Source: Erysipelotrichaceae bacterium (lineage in GTDB: Bacteria > Bacillota_I > Bacilli_A > Erysipelotrichales > Coprobacillaceae). From it: a DNA stretch of 53,193 nucleotides. Made by a program: the position numbers and the translations under genes. Within the stretch, counting starts at the first letter, position 1. Every line of letters starts with the position of its first letter. Below the pieces are notes generated by a model. The model did no database searches. It saw only the letters and a program-made list of their open reading frames with translations, and was not told the DNA's origin. The DNA is taken from contig JAJQEL010000027.1 in NCBI GenBank assembly GCA_021201655.1, forward strand, positions 6,790 through 59,982, read 5' to 3'. Of the stretch, positions 43,023 through 50,639 are shown piece after piece.

Positions 43023-44258
43023 ATGGAAAAGAGAAATAGTGGTATAAAATATTGGATTATATTGATATGTTGTTGTTTGATGACAGCTAGTAGTATTGGT
43101 ATTGTAGTCAATACGATTGGTGTATTCTATACACCTGTATCAACTGCTTTGGGTGTATCCCAAGGAACATTTACATTACATGCAACATTTTGTTTATTAG
43201 CGACAGCGCTTACAGCATTGTTTGTTCCTGGTATTATGAAAAAAACGCCATTAAAATTAATGGTTTTAATTGGTGCAGTTTTAACAACAGCATCTACATT
43301 TGCAATGGGGTTGGCTCATAATATTATGTTATTTTATATTTTAGGTATTATTAGAGGTATTGGTTCTGCTTTATATGGTGTTATGCCTGTTACAACTATT
43401 ATTAATAATTGGTTTTATAAACAAAATGGTTTCGCTACTTCTTTAGCATTATGTTTTAGTGGTGTGGCTGGAGCTGTTTTATCACCAGTGTTTACAAATC
43501 TGATTGAATCTATTGGTTGGGAATTTACATATTTTGTGGTTGCCATTATTTCAATAGTATTAGCTTTACCATTTATCCTATTTCCTTTTAAAACAAAGCC
43601 TGAAGAAGAAGGAAGATTACCATATGGAAAAGAATATGAAAGTGAAGCTGGACTACCAATAAGTGAAATAAAATTTACAGAAGAGGAAGAAAAGAAATTC
43701 AATATTATGCAACCTAAATTTATGATATTCTTCTTAGTAGCTATATTTATTAATGCTGTTCCTGGTATGTCATCACATTTACCAACATATGCTTTAAGTA
43801 TTGGTTTTACATCTACATTAGGATCTTTAATGTTATCTGCAACTATGATTGGTAATATTTGTTCTAAATTCCTCATTGGTATACTTTCAGATATGATTGG
43901 TATTGTTAAATCGGTATTTACTATGATAGCTATTAATATGATTGCATTAATCTTGTTTATGTTATTTAAAACGGAATATACATTGTTGATTGCTGCTTTC
44001 TTATTTGGTGCTATTTATTCAGTTTGTGCCGTTGGTTTAGCCATTATGACAAGAGTATTCTTTGGTACTGAAAATTACTCTGTTGCGTATTCTAATATTA
44101 CTTTTGCTTCTAATTTCGGTGGTGCATTTGCTGTAACGATTATTGGTTATATTTATGATTTTACAGCTTCATATAGTTTAATATTTGTGATTTGTTTAGT
44201 GATTACATTATTGACAATTGTATGTTTAAATATAGTACAAAACATGAAAACATTATAA
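43023..44258 (+). CDS. MFS transporter
   Basis: A 411-residue major facilitator with 12 predicted helices. N-half IKYWIILICCCLMTASSIGIV, then RGIGSALYGVMPVTTIINNWF (the motif between TM4 and TM5 of the oxalate/formate-antiporter-like group). Central loop acidic (KPEEEGRLPYGKEYESEAG). ATG 43023 follows GAGGAGG; the GTG at 43020 is too close. It lies 180 bases after the SDR gene, same strand, likely to import or export the SDR substrate or product. Substrate unknown. Confidence 0.87.
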   Translation: MEKRNSGIKYWIILICCCLMTASSIGIVVNTIGVFYTPVSTALGVSQGTFTLHATFCLLATALTALFVPGIMKKTPLKLMVLIGAVLTTASTFAMGLAHNIMLFYILGIIRGIGSALYGVMPVTTIINNWFYKQNGFATSLALCFSGVAGAVLSPVFTNLIESIGWEFTYFVVAIISIVLALPFILFPFKTKPEEEGRLPYGKEYESEAGLPISEIKFTEEEEKKFNIMQPKFMIFFLVAIFINAVPGMSSHLPTYALSIGFTSTLGSLMLSATMIGNICSKFLIGILSDMIGIVKSVFTMIAINMIALILFMLFKTEYTLLIAAFLFGAIYSVCAVGLAIMTRVFFGTENYSVAYSNITFASNFGGAFAVTIIGYIYDFTASYSLIFVICLVITLLTIVCLNIVQNMKTL

Positions 44259-44287
44259 AAAATAATCCATTCATATGGATTATTTTT
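44258..44287. terminator. Bidirectional terminator between MFS and XRE genes
   Basis: 13-bp stem AAAAATAATCCAT / ATGGATTATTTTT with loop TCAT, spanning both stop codons. Confidence 0.85.
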
Positions 44288-44486
44288 GATCTCTCGTATA
44301 TGATATAACATCAGTAATTTCACATTCAAGAATGTTACAAAGTGTATTAATGGTATTTGTATTAACATTAGAATTTCTCTTTAGCCTAGTAATCTGACCA
44401 GGAGAAACATTGTATTTGTTAATCAATGCATACTGTGATACACCTTTTTCTTTCATTGTTTTCCATAATGGGTCAAAAGTTATCAT
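44280..44486 (-). CDS. XRE-family small regulator
   Basis: A 68-residue Cro/CI-type HTH protein (WKTMKEKGVSQYALINKYNV, SPGQITRLKRNSNV, TLCNILECEITDVI). It has only the DNA-binding domain. ATG 44486 follows AGAGGTGAT by seven bases; the GTG upstream lies inside that site. Promoter and TGGTATA-type repeats directly upstream suggest autoregulation. Confidence 0.82.
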   Translation of the reverse strand: MITFDPLWKTMKEKGVSQYALINKYNVSPGQITRLKRNSNVNTNTINTLCNILECEITDVISYTRDQK

Positions 44487-44500
44487 ATTTTTTATCACCT

Positions 44501-44556
44501 CTTATATATAATAACCGTAAATTGTCAAGTTTGGTATATACCATATCTGGTATACA
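44501..44556 (-). promoter_or_regulatory. XRE promoter with TGGTATA operators
   Basis: Minus-strand -35 TTGACA (44523-44528), a 16-base spacer and -10 TATAAG (44501-44506). Just upstream, TGGTATATACCA (44532-44543) is a perfect 12-bp palindrome and TGGTATA recurs at 44548, 16 bases on. Plausible XRE operators. Confidence 0.6.
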
Positions 44557-44558
44557 TC

Positions 44559-46057
44559 TTAGAGCAACATAATAAATATTATAATAGCTGTTACAAATGG
44601 AACAGTAACCGTATCATAACCCTTAATACTTATAGCTTCTATAATTGTAGCTCCAATACTTCCTACTAGGGCAATAAGAATTGATTTTAATAAACTGATC
44701 TGTCCTACATACATCGTTACAATAATCGCTATAAAAGCTACTATACACATAGCAAGACTTCCTTCATATGTCTTTTTATGATCATGAATAGGTATATGAT
44801 GCTTACCATAACTCTTACCTATCAAAGCAGCAGCTTCATCACCTAATCCCCAAGCAAGTATTGAAGCTATAACTGTTATTTCAGATCCTAATAGTCCCCA
44901 AAACAAAGTAATCAATAAAGTCGCATTCCCAAACAATAAAATCAAACTATTTTTAACTTCACCTTGCCTTCTTTGTTGAAATAAATCCTGATATAAAGGA
45001 TTCTTTTCAAAGAACCATAAGATAGGATAAACAACAATTGTAAAGATAATACAAATAATAGCTGGTATATACCAATGTTTTGAAGTTAGCATAATTACTA
45101 AAATAATCAAAAATGAAATGGTATGTAAAATCTTTCTTCTTGCTTCACCGCCAATATGAAACATCTTAAATAATAGTAATGCTAATGCAACTGCTACAAT
45201 CAAAAAACCAATTAAAATCCCTAATGTATACAAAATTTCACTTACTACAGCAGGTATTTGCATATCTACAAAATAATTCAAATAAATCATACAAGCCCCT
45301 AATATTGTTAAAATAACACCAGTGGTTAATCCAACAGTTTTATTATCCACTCTATTAGCAAATCTGGCGGAAATTAATGAAGCAGTGGTTGCTACAACAA
45401 TACAAATAATTAAAACGTTCCATCTTTCTAAAACAATGGCAGGATTAATCATTGAATGGGCAACAAAGCCAATCAAAGCAGTAAAAGTCATAATAAATGT
45501 ACTCGTACCAACAGCTGTTTTTAGGTCATAACCTAAAAATGCTGTAAATACTACAAGCATCATCATGCCGCCACCTGTACCTACAAAACCTGTACCAAAG
45601 CCTATTGTTAAACCAAAGAATACAGAATAATAATTTCTTTTAATCCTAGTCTAACATTAGAGGCACTTGCACCACTTTTAGATGTATCAGGCCTTACAAT
45701 AAAGCGAATACCTATACAAAATGTTAAAAACAAAGTAAATCCACCCAAGACAACATTACCGACAAGATAAGCCACATAACTACCAACAGAACTTAAAGCA
45801 ATAATACAAACAAGCATGACCCAGCCATGTTTTAAATCAATATTCTTATTTTTTGCATATGTATACGAAGTAACTGCTGATCCTAAAATATCTGAAGCCA
45901 AGGCAATGGCAGTTGCTTGATAGGCTCCATAATATCCACCAAAGGATGGACATAACACAATTAAAATAGGCACCATAACTGTGGCTGCTGATAATCCTGC
46001 TAAGCCTGTACCAATACCTGCTCCAGCAGCTGCAATAATATACCAAAAATATTCCAT
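44559..46057 (-). pseudogene. TauE/SafE permease fused to a cytidylyltransferase/polyprenol-kinase-like domain, frameshifted
   Basis: Restored, this is one membrane protein of about 500 residues. The first part (GIGTGLAGLSAATVMVPILI) and the next (GFGTGFVGTGGGMMMLVVF) are the two TauE/SafE half-repeats. The C-terminal part (about 290-500) has GLGDEAAALIGKSYGKH, KKTYEGSLAM and GSIGATIIEAISIKGYDTVTVPF, like VTE5/Sec59-type CTP-dependent kinases or phosphatidate cytidylyltransferases. TauE permeases move sulfite-like or organic anions; the tail may modify lipids or polyprenols. The frame breaks at TTAAAAGAAATT (A run 45638-45641): one extra A joins LGLK to RNYYSVFFGLTIGFG. It is not a classic slippery site. 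ATG 46057 follows GGAGG; divergent TetR gene upstream. Confidence 0.78.
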
Positions 46058-46093
46058 AAAAGCCTCCATTTCCTTTCTCTCTATGTTATAATC

Positions 46094-46148
46094 ATAATCA
46101 ACAAGTGTTGTTTATGCAACCGACAAAAATATCAAAATTGTTGATTAT
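46094..46148. promoter_or_regulatory. Operator region between the TauE fusion and TetR genes
   Basis: Outer arms ATAATCAACAA (46094-46104) and TTGTTGATTAT (46138-46148) are perfectly inverted. An inner palindrome CAACA-AG-TGTTG spans 46099-46110. Candidate TetR binding sites controlling both directions. Confidence 0.6.
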
Positions 46149-46158
46149 GGAGGAAAAT

Positions 46159-46710
46159 ATGAACCAATATGAACAAAGAATCAATGAAACAAAAAATAAA
46201 ATCTATAACGCTTTTATAGAACTTGCAAAAACAAAACCTATTCATACAATATCAATATCACAGTTATGTCAAATGGCACATATTAATAGAAGTACTTTTT
46301 ATCATTATTATGGTAGTCAATATGATGTTCTCAATGAATTGTCAAATCAATTTGTTTCAACAATTGAAAACCAATTACTGGAATCTGATTTTCGTGATCA
46401 AAAAAGTGTTCAAAACAAAGTTTCTCTTTGTTTTGAATATGCCGCTCAAAACTGCGAACTTGCTTTATTACTGATGAGAAATAATAAAGATATTGATTTT
46501 GCATCTTATTTGTTTTCGATTCCTATGATAGAAGAATTATTGAATGAAAAAACTTCAGACATGTCTAGCGAAAAAGAAAAACAAGCTTCACTTTCATTTG
46601 TGACACATGGAGCTTATCAATTATTATTAGAATGGTTAGAAACACCAGATCGTATACCTGCAGATGAAGAATCGAAACTTGTATTAAAATTGGCACGTAA
46701 GATATTATAA
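46159..46710 (+). CDS. TetR-family regulator (divergent from the TauE fusion)
   Basis: A 183-residue TetR-type repressor. The N-terminal HTH has HTISISQLCQMAHINRSTFY, then HYYGSQYDVLNEL. The C-terminal ligand domain is short and polar. ATG 46159 follows GGAGGAAAAT; upstream starts lack a site. Probably controls the TauE fusion and itself. Confidence 0.87.
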   Translation: MNQYEQRINETKNKIYNAFIELAKTKPIHTISISQLCQMAHINRSTFYHYYGSQYDVLNELSNQFVSTIENQLLESDFRDQKSVQNKVSLCFEYAAQNCELALLLMRNNKDIDFASYLFSIPMIEELLNEKTSDMSSEKEKQASLSFVTHGAYQLLLEWLETPDRIPADEESKLVLKLARKIL

Positions 46711-46749
46711 AAAAATCATCCTCAACCTAGCATGATCATTTAATCAAAT

Positions 46750-47457
46750 TCAATGAAAGAAAAAAGGAATAATCATAGCAGGCAAGAGATTGCCTACTTT
46801 TATTTTCTTACCAAAACATAGATTAATACCAACACCAAATATGAGTACAGAACCAACAAATGATAAATTAGAAATAACTGTATCTGTTAAAAATGGTGAA
46901 ATAAACGTGGCAAATAAAGTTATACCACCTTCATAAACAAATATAGGCAAAGCTGAAAAAGCCACACCAATGCCTAATGTAGAAGCAAATATCATCACTA
47001 TAACAAAGTCTAATATAGATTTAGCAAACAACGTACTTGGATCACCTTGAAGTCCGTCCTGCAAAGCTCCAACAATAGCCATAGCTCCTATACATACCAC
47101 AAGCGATGCTGTCACAAACCCTTCTACAAAATGTGAATCATTCTTAATTTTCACTTTATTTTGTAACCATTCACCAAGTTGTTCTAAACGTAGTTCAATA
47201 TCAATCCATTCCCCTATAATAGCTCCAAACACTAGAGAACCAATCAATAACATGGAACCTTGTGTTTCTATAGTACCATTATTAACATTCAACATGCCAG
47301 CCATAGCACCTGATAAACCAATAAAAATGGTAGCTAAGCCCAAAGCTTGCATCAATATATCTTGATACTTTTGTTTTAATCCACCTTTAATAATCATACC
47401 AATTAAACTACCAATAATAATAGCTATAGTATTAACTATTGTTCCTAATCCTATCAT
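46750..47457 (-). CDS. DUF554 membrane protein
   Basis: A 235-residue membrane protein of the DUF554 family (YdfK-like): MIGLGTIVNTIAIIIGSLIG, LGLATIFIGLSGAM, GEWIDIELRLEQLG, CIGAMAIVGALQDGLQGDPS. About seven hydrophobic segments. Function unknown. GAGGTGAGG precedes the ATG. It lies just downstream of the Crp-like gene (53 bases), same strand, and may be co-transcribed. Confidence 0.88.
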   Translation of the reverse strand: MIGLGTIVNTIAIIIGSLIGMIIKGGLKQKYQDILMQALGLATIFIGLSGAMAGMLNVNNGTIETQGSMLLIGSLVFGAIIGEWIDIELRLEQLGEWLQNKVKIKNDSHFVEGFVTASLVVCIGAMAIVGALQDGLQGDPSTLFAKSILDFVIVMIFASTLGIGVAFSALPIFVYEGGITLFATFISPFLTDTVISNLSFVGSVLIFGVGINLCFGKKIKVGNLLPAMIIPFFFH

Positions 47458-47510
47458 ATACTCCTCACCTCATTGGATATATCTTATCAAATATTGATTA
47501 TTTAAACAAT

Positions 47511-48170
47511 TCAAATGTAATTTAAATATTCTTCAAGTTGATTGATGTTTTTTATAATAATCTGATTACGCTTAATTTCAATTAAGTTTCTATCTTTAAG
47601 TTGTGAAAATATGCGTGTTACTTGAACCCTCGAAGCATTAATAGCTGTTGCAATTTGATATTGGGATAACTTAATAATATTTGAATTGTTGTTCTTACTA
47701 TATAATAAAAGAAAATGTATGAGTCTTGTTTCTACATCATTAATACTTTGTTCACTAGCATCATAACACATTAGTCTTAAAACATTTCCTGTATAGATTA
47801 GAAAATCTTTATAAAAAGAAGAATGTTGTTTTGATAGATCAACGATATCATCCAATGTTAAAGGTATAGCTTTGATATCAGTAAGAGCTCGAGTTGTTAT
47901 AACAGCTAAAGAATCAGAGACGAAACTATCTAAATTAAAAATAGTATTTTGTTTATGAATACCAATAAATCTTTCATAGCCATCATTATTGATTGTATAA
48001 ACACCTACATTACCTTCTACTAAATAATACAAACATGTTGTAGATAAACCACTTTGATTAAAGATATAATCTTTAGAATATGTACTGAGTGAATAATGTT
48101 TTATAAACAAAGAACGATATTCCTTAAGATCATCCTTTAAGACGAACTGTACATTAAGATCATCATCCAT
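47511..48170 (-). CDS. Crp/Fnr-family regulator, CprK-like layout
   Basis: A 219-residue regulator. The N-terminal cNMP-like barrel (about 20-125) has LYYLVEGNVGVYTINNDGYERF; the HTH (about 165-205) has KLSQYQIATAINASRVQVTR. There is no N-terminal Cys cluster. In organisation it resembles effector-sensing Crp/Fnr proteins such as CprK, which bind an aromatic ligand; that comparison is inference. It is divergent from the second old yellow enzyme gene, and a large dyad lies between. GAGGTGATTTC precedes ATG 48170. Confidence 0.85.
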   Translation of the reverse strand: MDDDLNVQFVLKDDLKEYRSLFIKHYSLSTYSKDYIFNQSGLSTTCLYYLVEGNVGVYTINNDGYERFIGIHKQNTIFNLDSFVSDSLAVITTRALTDIKAIPLTLDDIVDLSKQHSSFYKDFLIYTGNVLRLMCYDASEQSINDVETRLIHFLLLYSKNNNSNIIKLSQYQIATAINASRVQVTRIFSQLKDRNLIEIKRNQIIIKNINQLEEYLNYI

Positions 48171-48192
48171 GAAATCACCTCTTTATTATTAT

Positions 48193-48236
48193 AAAACTTT
48201 GTGAACTGTATCACAAGATACAGAACTTAAAGTTTT
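48193..48236. promoter_or_regulatory. Nested dyad operator with a perfect CRP-type core
   Basis: CTGTATC-ACAA-GATACAG (48206-48223) is a perfect 7-4-7 palindrome. Outer arms AAAACTTT (48193-48200) and AAAGTTTT (48229-48236) share exactly the same axis (48214.5). TGTGA-ACTGTA-TCACA (48200-48215) is a separate perfect CRP-consensus palindrome that overlaps it. With the -10 TATAAT at 48244-48249 and no good -35, the axis lies near -41.5, a class II activator position. Confidence 0.7.
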
Positions 48237-48243
48237 TATAAAA

Positions 48244-48249
48244 TATAAT
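48244..48249 (+). promoter_or_regulatory. -10 element of the second old yellow enzyme gene
   Basis: TATAAT; the -35 position (CAGAAC) is poor, as expected for an activator-dependent promoter. Confidence 0.6.
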
Positions 48250-48275
48250 GAAGAAAATGACAAGGAGGAAAAGAT

Positions 48276-50090
48276 ATGTCAAAATTATATCCACATTTAT
48301 TTGAGCATGGCAAAATTCATAATCTAACAATTAAAAATCGTATTATGAAAGCACCTCAATCATCTGGTATGAGTAATATGGATGGTACAGTTAGTGAACG
48401 TTTGATTCGTTATTATCGTCAGCAAGCTGCTGGAGGAGCAGGAGTCATTATTGTAGAATATGCTTATGTTGATGATATTGGAGCTAAATCGGCTCATTGT
48501 CACTTAGGCATTTCAAGTAATGAACATATTCCTGGTTTAACGTGGCTAGCTGAAAACATTAAGGAACAAGGAGCAATTCCTGCTATCCAGATTGAACACT
48601 GTGGTAGACAAAAGTTCTTAGGAACACAACCTATGGTAGCTCCTTCAGCTATTCCATGGCCAAAACTTTGGGATCAATATGGTGTTCAGGCTGTTCCAAA
48701 AGAATTAACTATTAAAGAAATCCAAGATATTGTTCATGCATTCGGTGATGCAGCTTTACGTGCTAAAATAGCAGGATTCGAGTTAGTTGAAATTCATGGT
48801 GCTCATGGTTACTTATTAACTAATTTCTTCTCACCTACAACAAATCACAGAACTGATTTATATGGTGGCAGTTTAGAAAATCGTATGCGTATTTATGTTG
48901 AAATTGTAAGAGACGTTAGAAAGAAAGTCGGACCTGATTTCCCTGTAACTATCCGTTTGAGTGGTACAGACTATGAACCAGATGGTTTCCCTATTGAAGA
49001 TACGATTGAACTTGCAAAAGTATTAGAAAAAGAAGAAATTGATGCATTCCATATATCTGGTGGAGATCACCATACAATGATTCATCAAGTTTCACCAATG
49101 GCTATTGAAACATGCCATAATGTTTGGGCTGCTGAAGCTATTAAGAAAGTCGTATCTGTACCTGTTATAGCATCAGGATCTATTACCTTACCTGAATATG
49201 CTGAAGATATTATTGCCAGTGGAAAGGGAGATTTCGTAGGATTAGGAAGACCTTTATGGGCCGATCCAGAGTGGCCTAATAAAGCTAAAGAAGACAGAGG
49301 TGAAGATATTAGACCTTGTATTCGTTGTAATGAGGGTTGTCTAGAAAGAACATTCTTTAATTATAAAGCTATTACTTGTGCTTTAAATCCAACCATTTCT
49401 AGAGAAGGTGAATTAGATATTATACCTGCAAACAATAAAAAGAAAGTAGCGATTGTCGGTGGTGGATGTGCTGGTATGGAAGCTGCCAGAGTATGTAAAT
49501 TACGTGGTCATGATGTGACAATCTATGAAGAGAAAGAATTAGGCGGATTACTCCATGAAGCCTCAACACCAGAATTTAAAGCAGATATTCGACCACTTAT
49601 GAAATATCAAATCACACAAATTGGCAAACTCAATATTCCAGTTATTAAAAAGAGAGCAACTGCTGAAGAATTGGATGATTATGATGCTATAATTTGTGCA
49701 ACAGGTAGTACATCTGCTTCATTAAATATTCCTGGTGTTGATAAGGATCATGTTTTAAGTGCTTTGGATGTACTTAATGAAGTAAAAGAAGTTAATGATG
49801 AGATAGTTGTTGTGGGTGGTGGCTTAGTTGGTAGTGAAACAGCCTTACATTTAGCTGAAAATGGTCATTCAGTCAGTCTTATTGAAGTTTTACCTAATAT
49901 TATGAATGGTGTAGCGGCTACTGATGTATTAGCATACTCAGAAAGAATTGCCAAAACAAATTTAAAAGTTTATACAAGTACTAGTTTGCTTGAAATCAAA
50001 GACAATGAAATTCTTGTTTCCAACAAAAATGGTATTCAAACTTTACCAGCAAATAGTGTTGTTATAGCTGTAGGATTAAAATCACAATAG
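48276..50090 (+). CDS. Iron-sulfur old yellow enzyme, truncated by an in-frame TAG
   Basis: A 604-residue relative of the 29.6 kb enzyme. FMN barrel (TIKNRIMKAPQSSGM, VEIHGAHGYLLTNFF, GGSLENRMR), cluster Cys 348, 351, 355 and 368, FAD site VAIVGGGCAGMEAA and NAD(P) site IVVVGGGLVGSETA. It stops at VVIAVGLKSQ-TAG. The sequence after the TAG continues in frame for 39 codons with the expected C-terminal VYLVGDAIKPGKIFDAF, so the FAD-contacting tail is lost. GGAGGAAAAG precedes the ATG. The divergent Crp-like regulator probably controls it. Could be a recent loss of function; substrate unknown. Confidence 0.85.
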   Translation: MSKLYPHLFEHGKIHNLTIKNRIMKAPQSSGMSNMDGTVSERLIRYYRQQAAGGAGVIIVEYAYVDDIGAKSAHCHLGISSNEHIPGLTWLAENIKEQGAIPAIQIEHCGRQKFLGTQPMVAPSAIPWPKLWDQYGVQAVPKELTIKEIQDIVHAFGDAALRAKIAGFELVEIHGAHGYLLTNFFSPTTNHRTDLYGGSLENRMRIYVEIVRDVRKKVGPDFPVTIRLSGTDYEPDGFPIEDTIELAKVLEKEEIDAFHISGGDHHTMIHQVSPMAIETCHNVWAAEAIKKVVSVPVIASGSITLPEYAEDIIASGKGDFVGLGRPLWADPEWPNKAKEDRGEDIRPCIRCNEGCLERTFFNYKAITCALNPTISREGELDIIPANNKKKVAIVGGGCAGMEAARVCKLRGHDVTIYEEKELGGLLHEASTPEFKADIRPLMKYQITQIGKLNIPVIKKRATAEELDDYDAIICATGSTSASLNIPGVDKDHVLSALDVLNEVKEVNDEIVVVGGGLVGSETALHLAENGHSVSLIEVLPNIMNGVAATDVLAYSERIAKTNLKVYTSTSLLEIKDNEILVSNKNGIQTLPANSVVIAVGLKSQ

Positions 50091-50210
50091 AATCTTTATC
50101 ACGAATTAGAAAATCAAGGTAAAGAAGTTTACCTTGTTGGTGATGCTATTAAACCTGGTAAAATATTTGATGCCTTCCATACATCTTATAAAACAGCCAT
50201 AAGAATATAA
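50091..50210 (+). other. In-frame C-terminal continuation of the second old yellow enzyme after TAG
   Basis: Codons 606-644 of the ancestral gene (NLYHELENQGKEVYLVGDAI..., ending FHTSYKTAIRI and TAA 50208-50210). It matches the family ending seen in the intact copy (VTVIGDAVSPRKI). No start codon or ribosome-binding site suggests separate translation. Confidence 0.8.
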
Positions 50211-50231
50211 GATCCACAAAACGTGGATCTT
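50209..50231. terminator. Terminator after the second old yellow enzyme
   Basis: AAGATCCAC-AAAAC-GTGGATCTT, 9-bp stem with a T tract, placed at the TAA of the full-length frame, not at the TAG. This supports the longer ancestral gene. It can also end the convergent YuiD unit. Confidence 0.85.
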
Positions 50232-50639
50232 TTAAAATATCAAACCAACAGTTATACCAATAATAGCTCCCATAGTCACTTGTAAATACGTATGCCCAAT
50301 CATTTCTTCTAGTTTCACTTCATGATTAAGCAGCTCATTCAGTAGCCTTGCATGTTTTCCTGCCTGATATCTCACACCACATGCATCATACATGACAATA
50401 ATAGCCATAATAGCTGCAACTGCAAAAATAGGACTATCCAATCCTTCATATTTGCCTATAAGAGTTGCTAAAGAAGTAACAACTGCACTATGGGCACTAG
50501 GCATACCACCTGAGCCAAATATCCTTTTTAATTCTACTTTCTTATTTCTTAATCCCTCAAAAACAACCTTGAATACTTGAACCACAACCCATAATATAAA
50601 AGGCACTAATACATACTTATTATGTAATAATTCTATCAT
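50232..50639 (-). CDS. YuiD/DUF212 family membrane phosphatase-like protein
   Basis: A 135-residue membrane protein of the divergent PAP2-related DUF212 family: FGSGGMPSAHSAVVTSLAT, VMYDACGVRYQAGKHA and a C-terminal hydrophobic helix. The PSAH motif corresponds to PAP2 C2. Start overlaps the glycosyltransferase stop (ATGA), so it is coupled. A membrane-lipid role is plausible; not proven. Confidence 0.85.
   Translation of the reverse strand: MIELLHNKYVLVPFILWVVVQVFKVVFEGLRNKKVELKRIFGSGGMPSAHSAVVTSLATLIGKYEGLDSPIFAVAAIMAIIVMYDACGVRYQAGKHARLLNELLNHEVKLEEMIGHTYLQVTMGAIIGITVGLIF

Noticed and set aside
43415-43876. Minus-strand open frame opposite the MFS gene (153 codons)
   Set aside because: Antisense to a well-supported transporter; its composition follows the codon pattern of the opposite strand.
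45630-45650. Programmed frameshift in the TauE fusion
   Set aside because: The run is only AAAAG without the A-AAA-AAG pattern; a one-base deletion explains the data.
50088-50090. TAG in the second old yellow enzyme read as pyrrolysine or another recoded residue
   Set aside because: No pyl genes are in the window, other genes use TAG as a normal stop (for example clp and the PAP2 gene), and the family has no special residue at this position.
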